A DNA stretch of 64,000 nucleotides, taken from the NCBI GenBank assembly GCA_010015655.1, contig ML976718.1, positions 1 through 64,000 on the forward strand, given 5' to 3'. Within the stretch, counting starts at the first letter, position 1. Each line of letters opens with the position of its first letter. The position numbers and the translations under genes are program-made. The notes beneath the pieces were generated by a model. It did not search any database, was not told the DNA's origin, and saw nothing but the letters and a program-made list of their open reading frames with translations. Shown one piece after another: positions 11,362 through 20,534 of the stretch. The DNA is from Bimuria novae-zelandiae CBS 107.79 (Eukaryota; Ascomycota; Dothideomycetes; Pleosporales; Didymosphaeriaceae).

Positions 11362-12841
11362 CTAACCTAATATTAAGAAAAGCTGGAAACTAGAGAAAGA
11401 TCGCGATAAAGATATCGTAATAGCTAATAAAGCCTAAGAATAGAAACTAAGGAAGTGGCAAAAGGGCTATAATAATAGACTATTTAACTAAAAATAAAAA
11501 TAACGCTTTAACGAAAAGGTATGCTTAGAATATAGAGAATAGGATTACTTTTAAAAGAATTACTTAAAGAATAATAAGGGATAAAGTAAAAAAGCTTTCA
11601 TTATTTAAGTAATAATAGCTACGCTATAGGTACTAATACTTATACTACTAAAGATTAATAAAAATAAAGTCTTTAATATAAAACTTAAGGTTCTAGAAAC
11701 ACTAGAGGAAATATAATAAAGAATAGCACTAGAGTATAAGATCCTTCTCTAAATATTAAAAGGAAAGTGCTAGATATGTAATAGCTAAATACACACACCC
11801 TAGGAATACATGTAAAAGATTAAACTTAAAGGACTAAGGGCTATAATAATTTATAAGTTTACTATAAAGTACTAAGGAAACGTTTTAGTACTAGGATAGT
11901 AGATTAAAATTTAAAAATAATATAAAAGGATAGCCTAGTTCCTTTGTAACAAAACAAATTGCTGGCTATATTAAATAAAGAAGGCATATGTAGTAATATT
12001 ACTAAAAGATCCTAACTATAAGTTTATTAATAACTACAAATTAATAATAAACTACTATAAACATTTTCTAAATAAATAGGCACGCCACTATAAGGAACTA
12101 GGCTAGTAAAAGTACTTTAATAATAAATGCTAAATATACAAGACACGTAAAGAAGCTAAGGCTAGTACCATTAAGGTATAAACTTAGAATTAATAGTAAT
12201 TATAGGAAACTAATAGACAGAGGACTTAAGTCCTAATTACCTATATTAAAAATAATAGACAATAGTACTAGAAATAACACTATAGTATAAGAATCTAAAA
12301 ATCTTAGGAGTGTCTAGTCGCAGGATATAGACGATACTGAGAATCCTAAGAAGAAGAAAAGGTTTAGTAAATTAAAAATGCTAGAAGTACCTATAAAGCA
12401 CTTTACTAAAAGTAATAGAAAAAGACTAAGACTAACGCTAGCATAAAAAAGCCACGCAAACTTAGAATAAGGAAGTAAAAGCTTTTTAGAATAACTCTAA
12501 AAAGACTAATAAATTAGAAAACTAGGGCGCTAAGAGATAAAAGACCTTACTAGTAGAGACGTAACTATGAAGGTAAAAAAAGATAGAAATAGGCATAAAT
12601 AGCCTGCACCTAACTAAAGAAGTTATAATTAGTAGTTACTAAGTAATAGCGCTAATAGATCCTAGAACAACTGGATATCGTATCTTTTTAAAAAAAAAAT
12701 ATAACCTGCTATACTAGAATAAAGAGACACTGGTTTAGGTAAAAATAGTAAATATGTCGTTACTTTAAGAATATAGCAAAGGCTAGTTACGCCTTAAAAT
12801 TATCCTATTACCTATTAGCCTTGATAAATCCTAGAGTTAAT

Positions 12842-13291
12842 TGTTAACTCCATTCAAGAGAGCTAATCCTAAATAGGTCTAGGGTTAATTCTCGGGTAGG
12901 AGTAATGTTAAAGACAGCAAAGGGATATTAATAGCTCGCGCTTATTAATAGGGGCGTTAGTATTAAAGGTGTATATAGTATAAACAAATTAATAAGGCTG
13001 CCTATTTAAATCTAAATGATAGATGAATAAATAAGGTTAAACATAATAATAGAAGGTCCTATTATCGTATTCCTATATACATGCTTAATCCCATAGTATT
13101 CCATAGTTCCATGAAATCCCAAATGTGATATATGTGGGATCCTATGGTACATGGTATAATCACGTGATCCCATCCCTGTCCCATGGCTTGGCGCTTGGGA
13201 CATCGTGGGACATTACATAATTCTTGGTGGAGTTCGACTCTGGTTTCGTCATAAACCACTTTTAATGCCACCTCATTTTAGGATCCTAACA
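12842..13291 (-). repeat. Solo LTR C1 (family C), partly RIP-mutated
   Basis: Starts TGTTAACTCC and ends GATCCTAACA. It resembles C3 (39506-39961) in the same orientation, including the TTCTCGGG(C/T)AGGAG segment. The flanks TTAAT (12837-12841) and CTAAC (13292-13296) agree as a target duplication if two C-to-T changes are allowed. The left half is heavily RIP-altered while 13080-13291 is almost intact. The core has repeated CCATAG, CCCATG and GGGAC motifs in place of the repeats seen in C2 and C3. Short ORFs read from it are not genes. Confidence 0.75.
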
Positions 13292-14838
13292 CTAACATAG
13301 CTTTACAATAATAAATTTCGAAAGCTTAAAAGTAATTATTAGTTATAATTAGCTAATATAATATAATCCTATTATTAACTAGCAGAGGAAGATATTACGT
13401 AGCTAAAAACTTATAATAAAGGTTACTAGCGTATAATAATTAAAATAAGTAAGCCTAAAGGTTTAGTGTATACCTTTTAGAGTGGAAACTAGTAAAAAAT
13501 TAATAATTATAAAAATATTACTTTATAAGATTGCAAGGATCTATATGAAGGATCCTTAGGTAGTAGGAGTTATATGGATAAAGAAGAGTAAGCTCTTGAA
13601 GGAGGGGTAAGAAACTCTATTCATACTAAAGAAGTATAAAGATTTCGCAGAGCTATTTTATAAGTAAGACAGCAAAACACTCCTAAAACACTAGGAATAA
13701 GATTATATGAACTACCTATAGGTAGGTATAAAGCTATACTTTAAATAACTATAATTATTATCGCGAGACCAATAGGAAGAGTTAGTAAAATAGCTAAAAA
13801 AGAACTTAAGGGGAAAGTTTATATAATTTAGTAAAAGCCTAATAGCTTTTACTATGCAATTCTTGCTAAAGAAGGATAGGCAACTTTAACTATATATAAA
13901 CTTCTAATACTTAAATAATAAGATAATAAAGAACTGATACCCTTTGCTACTAATAATAAAGCCTATAGATTAACTCTAAGGAGCTAAGTAGTTTATAAAA
14001 TTTAATATACAGGACAAATTCTATTAGATGTGCATAGCTAAAGAGCACGAATAAATAATAGTATTTTAAATATAATATAAACTATTTAAATTCACGGTTA
14101 TGCCTATAGGGCTAACGAACGCCTTTGCCACGTTTTAGGCAGTAGTAAATAAGGCTTACACGAATACCTAAACGTATTCTGCATAGTGTATCTAGACAAT
14201 GTCCTAATATATTCGGGAGGCACGCTTAAAGAGTATATATAGCATGTATAAAAGGTGCTAGTTAAGATAAAGAAATATAGACTACTCTTTTACCTAAATA
14301 AGTATAAGTTCTATATAATAAAAAACAGAATATCTTGGATTTATAATCTTAACAAAAGGCGTTAAAATAGGCTTAAAAAAGGTATATATAGTATAAGATT
14401 AGCTATAATTTAAGTTAGTCAAGGACGTCTAATCCTTTCTAGGATTTTTTAATTTTTACTAAAAGTTTATTAAGGACTATTCTAAGGTTACGACACCTCT
14501 AATATAGATTACTAAGAAGGAAGTAGGATTTAAGAAAAAAAAAGATAGTAAAAAGCTTTTAAAAAGCTTAAAAAGCTCTTATTCATAGTGTCCCTCCTAT
14601 AAATGCATAATCTAGAGAAACCTATAAGTGTTAAAATAGATACATTAGACTACGCACTAGGAGCGATTCTCTTATAATAGTATAATAACGGGAAATAGAG
14701 ACTAGTATTCTTCTATTCTAAGAAGTTCTTAGGAGTAGAACTAAATTATAATGTTTATAATAAGGAGCTACTAGGAATAGTAGATACATTTAAATAATAA
14801 GAAGCCTAACTTACGAGAACGCGCTTTACGATAGAGGT

Positions 14839-15276
14839 TGTTAAGATCTGAACATGTATGGAACAAGGAGGGCCAACGGGCCTCCAGTGGGGGTGACACT
14901 CGGCGGGGTCGCGTAACCGAGGTCACGTGACAACACCATCCAGCCAAGACTCACCAGCCATGGATGGCGATACCGTCCATGGATGGCGATACCGTCCATG
15001 GATGGCAACGGTATCTTGGATGGTATGAATTCCTTATGTATATAACGGAACACAAATACCTTTATAGTATGTGTGTTCAACCTGTTTATTAATCTATCGT
15101 TTGGATCTGAATAAGCAACCTTGTTGATTTGATTGTGCTATACCCACCTTCGATACCAACGCCCTAGTGACAAGTGCAAGCTATCACTACGATCCTCTCC
15201 CGTCCTACTACAGTATTCCTGCCCGAGAACCAACCTTAGCCCCTTAGGGACCAGCTACCCCTTTGGGATCTTAACA
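14839..15276 (+). repeat. Solo LTR C2 (family C), intact and young
   Basis: Bounded by a perfect terminal inverted pair, TGTTAAGATC and GATCTTAACA, and a perfect target duplication GAGGT (14834-14838 and 15277-15281). It splits the RNase H frame of B1. No RIP is visible, so it arrived late or was too short to be targeted. The core has 19-bp tandem repeats of the form ATGGATGGCGATACCGTCC (about 14960-15008). No internal element sequence remains, which points to LTR-LTR recombination. Confidence 0.92.
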
Positions 15277-16540
15277 GAGGTGTAAATAAACTACTAAAAC
15301 TTTACTAACTTTATATTAACAAAGAAGCTTAATAAATAATAGATATAATAAGTAAAGTTTCTAGCAAACTTTAACTTTACTATATACTATTAACTATGAA
15401 TACTTAATAGTGCAGTAGACGCCTTAAGTAGAAAATTAAATTTTATAAAAGATAAACCTAACCTATATAATATAGTGCTACGCGTAGAGAATAATAGAAT
15501 AATTAAATATAATTAGCTAAAAATTAAAGTTCGCGCGGCTAGTCTATCGTATATAAGACTAGTAGTATACGAGTTTTAGCAGTATAGCTAACTTACTATC
15601 GAATAGTGGGAGGAGTATGACCTTTTTTATAGTAGACTTAATAAAATGTGCCGAGACTACTAATATAGAATTATTATAAAACTAGGCTATAATAAAGCCT
15701 TAATTAGGAAACTATATAAATTATAAGCATAAAAATACTAAAATATTAAAGAAATAACGCGTTAGATCGCGAATAAATATACTATTCTTAAACTTAAGTA
15801 GTTAGTAACTAAGATTATAAGTAACTATTTAGCATGCTATAAGAGCAAGCTAAAGAAATATAAGCTTTATAAACTATTATAACTACTATAAGTAGCTAAG
15901 TAACCCTAGTAAAGTATAATAATAGACTTTATAGTAAAGTTCCTGAAATTGCTATAGTTAGGGATAAAGCGGATATGCGATAATATTATAGTAATAGTAG
16001 ACTACCTAACTAAGGTAGCTAAGTTTAGAACTATAAAAGAGTCTATAATAGTAGAAAAACTAGCTTATAAGGTGGATAACATAGTGTTCGCGGAATACGG
16101 ACTATTAAAGGAATTTATTATAGATAAAGAGAAGCTCTTTACGTCTAAGTATTAAGATACTTTTATAGCAGCTCTAGATATTAATCGAAAGCTCTCGACG
16201 CGTTTCCACCCCTAGACTAATAGAAAAATAGGACGTATAATTTAGACTCTAGAACAGTACCTATAATTCTACGTTAATAATTAATAGGATAATTAGATGG
16301 AGCTACTACTAATAGTATAACTAGTATATAATAGTATAAAGTTAGATACGATAAGGTACTGACTACACTATATAAACTACGAATATAAGCTAATTACCTA
16401 TTAAGATCTTATAAACTATATGGAATTAGTAATAGATTATTACTAATAATATCCTTAGGTAGAAAATTAGCAAGAAAGGAAGAAATATTAAAAGATAAAA
16501 AACGATTAGCTTATAACTAGCTTAAGTTAGCCTTTAAAGG

Positions 16541-16891
16541 TGCGAGTTACGATAGCTTGCGAGTATTAGTAATAATTATACTCTTTAGATTCTCTTTCTT
16601 CTTCTCTTTCTCTAAGGCTTCTATTATATTAGTAACACGAAGATCGTGCTAAGCATAGGCGTGCTCTTTTTTTTTTTTTTTTCCCTCTACTAGCTCTTGC
16701 TTAAGGCGGATAGCTAACTTCTTAGTCTAAAAAAGCTTAAGACGCTTCTTATGCTTTGCCTTTTAAATAAGCTTTTAATCCTTTTTAGGGATTTGTAAGC
16801 TATACTTAGTATAAACTAAAATATAACTAGCGCACTAGGTAAAGGTAGTATTTATAAAATAACGTAGCTTTAATTTCTAATACTACTTATA
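16541..16891 (-). pseudogene. Antisense zinc-cluster-like ORF of B1, RIP-damaged
   Basis: Minus-strand frame opposite to B1 pol, between pol and the 3' LTR. From 16891 down to 16802 it shows Tyr/Cys codons with the spacing 2-6-8-2-6: ata complements at 16889-16891, 16880-16882, 16859-16861, 16823-16825 and 16802-16804 give Tyr, and 16832-16834 gives a retained Cys at the fourth position. Downstream, in another frame after an A17 run, comes a Lys/Glu-rich segment ('KEHAYA', then 'HDLRV', then 'ALEKEKKKENLKS') that matches the end of the B2 antisense ORF. The homopolymer probably causes the frame change. Function unknown. Confidence 0.5.
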
Positions 16892-17129
16892 ACTTAATAC
16901 TATTTTTAAAATTTAAAACTCTACTAGACCCGCGCGAGTACGACGCTTTATAATAATAAAAATGAAGAGCTTTTAGTATAGTTAATAAAGTAAGTAAAAT
17001 TAAGAAGACGCTATAACCTGTTTAAAAAGTAAGGATACGCACTTTTATTATAATTAAAACTTATATCTTAATAGTATAGTAATATAATAAAGTAAGGTAT
17101 TGGGATAATAGCCTTAAGAGAGGATATAG

Positions 17130-17489
17130 TATTATAAATATAAACCTAATAAAAATAAAGAAACTAGATAATTAGGCTAAAAGGATTATTATTAATAAAT
17201 TTATTAAGGTAGAGAAATATAAGGAAGCGCGGGATAGCTTAGGTTAGTAGTTACGTAATAGAGTCTTACATAATATAAGATAAGCTATCCGACTTTAAGG
17301 GTCTTAAGGATCTTAGAAACTTAGTAAGGCTATAATAATAATTCTAATAATAATAAAGACTAAAATAAATAGTATATAGTTTACTAATTTCTTTATACCT
17401 TCCCTACTCCTTATAATTAACTTAATATACTACGAGTATATTTCCTATAATAAATTAATATATTTCCTAGTTAGTTATTCTATAACGTA
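17130..17489 (+). repeat. 3' LTR of B1, first part
   Basis: Begins TATTATAAAT, a RIP form of the 5' LTR start TGTTACGATC, and follows the 5' LTR without rearrangement until transposon I interrupts it. The purine-rich stretch before 17130 (CTTAAGAGAGGATA) is the likely polypurine tract. Confidence 0.85.
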
Positions 17490-19350
17490 CTCCACAGGCG
17501 AGTGACCGACACAAGCGAGTGACCGGAAATGCCAAGACCCTATTAAAACATACACTCTACACGATAGTACAGAACGCGCACAAATAGTTATAAGAAATTA
17601 TAATAAGCTGATTTACTTAGAATCTAATTTTACTTCTTTTTTATACCTGCGTAAATTATGCCTAATCTTGCTATAGCGCTTATAGTGCTATTAAATTAAT
17701 TTGCCTCTATTAGCGCGCATACTCTTTTTTACTTTTTTCTTATTACTACACGCTGTAAAGTCCTTTAGGGTAGCTAGTTACTAGTTATTAGTAGCTATAA
17801 GGACTTCTTCCTACTATAATTACTTTCTTTTATATAATTTCTATTGTATAGTAACCTTATTAGCAGCTTAAAGCTTAGCAATTTACTTTTACACTAACAC
17901 TAGCTTATACGCTACTATTATTATACCTTTTACTATCTTTTTAAAGGCCTTAACTAGACTTATTAGAGAACTATTTAGGTGCCTTTAAATCCTCTCCTTC
18001 ACTAGTATTAATTATAACCTAAATTCTAAGATGTTACTAGGCGTCTATAACTACTATAAGCTACTATTAGCTACTAGTAGCGGTGGTATGCGTAGGTAAA
18101 CGTTAAGTTTTAATATTATTACTTTTAGGTTAAGAGAAACTAGGCTAGCGCCTTAAAAACTTTCTTAAATATTACTTTAAGTAATTATAGCCTTAAAAGT
18201 AGTAATAAAGTAAGGTAGGAACTTAATTTTAGTAATATACGTAATATAGTTACGTATTAGATCTTTAGCTTAGCGCCTATACGCCTTCTTTAACGACGAG
18301 AAACACCCTATATCTAGTGGCTACAAGAGGTGCGATAAATATAGAGGCATATAGAGAGTAATAATCTTATTATCCTTATAGTATTGCTAAAATTTAAGCA
18401 AGTTATAGCTTTTATAGCTATTAATAATAAGTAGCTAATAACTACTAATAATACGCTTTTTTATATACGCGTTAAAGTGCTTTAGCTATTATAAACTAAG
18501 CTTATTTATTATCTAGCTATTCTTAGAGACTATATTAACCTAATTATAAGGTAGATCCTTCTCATTATACTAGATAGAGAGGTGGTGCTTGCCATAGAAG
18601 ATAAGGAAGGATAGAATCGCCCAGCCTATCGCATTAATACCCTAAATAGCTATAGTCTACTTCTAGTTATTTTACTATACACTCTTTAGCCTGCCTTAAC
18701 ACTTAAAGTCTATAATAACTACTTTAGTTAATATTATACCTATTATAAAGCTAGTCTCGTCGAAGTTATAAGTATCTTTATTTAAGATACTATACTTAGC
18801 TTTAGTATTCTTTATAAGCTAGAACCAGCCCTGTATAACCTTAGGATCTTTACAAAGGGCTCTTTTATAGTTATACTTTTAATTAAACTTAACTTAGAGC
18901 TCTAATTAGCTCTTTATAAAGTTTATAGCCTAGTTTTGGCTAATAGAGTAGTAGCGCTACTTAGCTAATAAAGAATTAGCCATATTTTTAATAGTAATAA
19001 GCTAGAGCGAAAATCCTCGCGTATCTAGGTTAAGTATATACTAAATAATCACCTACGCCTTTATTAGAAAACGATTTATAAAGTTAGGCGTATAATTATA
19101 TTAAAAGGTAGTTCTAGCACGTCTTTATTATAGTGTGCTTTTAATAACGCTGTAGACTACTATAGCGTATAAAATTAAGAGTAGCTTATCTTCTTTAATA
19201 GCTTAAAGCGTAAGCTATAATTAAGCTTTTTTAAATTTTAGTAATTAATTAGATAGTTAAGACATCGCGTTAAACTATAGGTAATAGTACGTTTTAATAG
19301 GGTCTTGGCATTTCTGGTCACTCGCTTGTGCCAGTCACTCGCTTGTGGAG
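17490..19350 (-). mobile_element. Fot1/pogo-family DNA transposon I
   Basis: 1861 bp flanked by TA (17488-17489 and 19351-19352), with terminal inverted repeats of about 60 bp (17490-17549 and 19291-19350). Each repeat contains the direct repeat GCGAGTGACC twice. The minus strand encodes a broken DDE_1 transposase: YNFDETS at 18770-18750, the second Asp region degraded to 'IINSYKSY', then 'LYMPLYLSHLL' and 'PLDIGCFSSLKKAYRR', typical of Fot1/pogo. Stops are RIP-type. The body is destroyed yet the terminal repeats stay almost perfect. It inserted in the 3' LTR of B1. Confidence 0.9.
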
Positions 19351-19352
19351 TA

Positions 19353-19501
19353 CGTTAGTTCGTTATAGAATTAAATTATTTGTAAACCTTAGTATTACTA
19401 TTATAAGCTTTTAACTACTAAATATATCCGCGAGACGCCTTACCCTTAACCTATCCTCCTCTCATCCAGAATAGGCATAGGTACGTATAGCTCTTGTAAC
19501 A
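19353..19501 (+). repeat. 3' LTR of B1, second part
   Basis: Resumes the LTR after transposon I and ends TTGTAACA at 19501, followed by target copy GCCGT (19502-19506). About 10 extra bases (ACGTACGTTA-like) at the junction are absent from the other B LTRs. Confidence 0.85.
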
Positions 19502-19930
19502 GCCGTCTAGTCTACTTATAGAGCTCTAGGAAGGCGTGCACCTACTCTAAAGCTACTATATTAGCTTTTTACTAACTACTAAGGCGATGCATAGCTATTA
19601 ATAAATAAAGTATAAGATTTAAAGCTTACTTATAAGCTAATTATTACTATTTCTTAAATATAAATATATAAGAGAGGATAAGTGCGTGTATCTTTTTTAA
19701 AAATTTAGTTTACTAAAAAGTTATTTTATAAAAAAATTTAATTATTATTAATACTAATAGCTAAACGCGCTTATTATTACACGTTTTAGTTAATATTAAA
19801 ACGTAGTTTAAGAAAAGCCATACGCTTTAGTAGCTACGCGCTAGCTAATATATAGATTTATAATAAAATTACTAATAACTAATTATATAGCTATTTTATA
19901 GGCGTCTATATTAATAAGCGTTATATTAAG
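19502..19930 (-). pseudogene. Fot1/pogo-like transposase relic, N-terminal side (element G)
   Basis: The minus strand leading into 19502 reads 'LELYK' then stop then 'TRR', which joins in frame with the 'RTENTYNMDETG'-type sequence ending at 3168 when B1 is removed. The rest is too RIP-altered to name domains. The relic ends near 19930 where base composition abruptly returns to normal. Confidence 0.55.
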
Positions 19931-20534
19931 AAATCGCGTGTTTTGTGCAGGTGTCGCGTTTTGGTGGGGTGGCCCGAAACCATGGGTGGCCCAGAACTAT
20001 ATGCGCTAGCTTAAAGTATTTACCGAGCTGTTGTGTGACGGGGCCTACTTCATATGTGGCCCCAGGGATCCGGCGCGTCCGAAATTATTCATCCAAGGCG
20101 ACGAACACGGTGCTTGCGAGAACATATGCAAGGGTGTTTCTCTCAGCTCTTGGCAACATTCTTCAATCCAAGACGTCAGCGAGTTTATGAGGATTCCATA
20201 CTAGTCTAGATATTCTTACTGCATTGCTACGCCTCCTTATGCCAACAGCTCCCCGCGTGATTTGCTATTCAAGTAATGCCTGAGCGTCCGCTCGCACATC
20301 GGGGCACAATCACACCCGACATTTAGGACGAAGTGCGGCATCCGTGTTTCCTTTGAGTTCGATCAGATTTGCGAAGCTTGCGCAAGTTTTAGACCAGCAC
20401 AGATTGTAGCATCGCCTACCGTTCTCCTACATCGGTGGGGAGTGTCCTCCCGTGGCCCCCAAAGCTTACGTAGGCCATATTTTGAGGCAGTTGAGACCGC
20501 ATCTGGATAACGGGCCGCCGCCAGACGTTCGACG
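19931..20534. other. GC-normal upstream region of the Zn2Cys6 gene
   Basis: The boundary of the first gene island is at about 19935. Short ORFs here (for example 81 codons at 19945-20190) have no recognisable domain and are not called. It probably holds the promoter and 5' UTR of the gene starting at 20535; no specific regulatory element was identified. Confidence 0.45.

Larger units (their letters stand above)
11367..16520 (+). pseudogene. gag-pol relic of B1 (main part)
   Basis: Continuation of B1 coding sequence after A1. The RT motif YLDN (YLDD with an Asn) is at 14189-14200, preceded by a 'GLTNAFATFQ' segment. RNase H follows ('DTLDYALGAIL' near 14640-14670) and is interrupted by solo LTR C2 inside the segment 'FTIEV'. 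Integrase runs from about 15.6 to 16.4 kb. Directly after a 'YEYKLITY' segment at about 16.39 kb the frame jumps to the end of a chromodomain-like stretch (LINYMELV), so the GPY/F and most of the chromodomain seem deleted relative to B2. The frame is full of RIP-type stops. Confidence 0.8.
3169..19501 (+). mobile_element. Ty3 chromovirus B1, full-length but nested and RIP-mutated
   Basis: The element is bounded by about 500-bp LTRs (3169-3668 and 17130-19501, the latter split by transposon I) and by a perfect 5-bp target duplication GCCGT (3164-3168 and 19502-19506). It inserted in the transposase of element G. The order gag, RT, RNase H, integrase, LTR on the plus strand gives the orientation. 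Insertions inside it are A1 (4402-11361), solo LTRs C1 (12842-13291) and C2 (14839-15276), and transposon I (17490-19350). Removing these with their duplications leaves about 6.6 kb, some 0.65 kb less than copy B2 (about 7.25 kb). The shortfall fits an internal deletion near 16.4 kb. Every frame is full of RIP-type stops, so it is inactive. Confidence 0.88.

Noticed and set aside
13012..13271. 63- and 69-codon minus-strand ORFs
   Set aside because: Lie within solo LTR C1 and its repeat core.
14841..15080. 79-codon minus-strand ORF
   Set aside because: Entirely within solo LTR C2; repetitive translation follows the 19-bp repeats.
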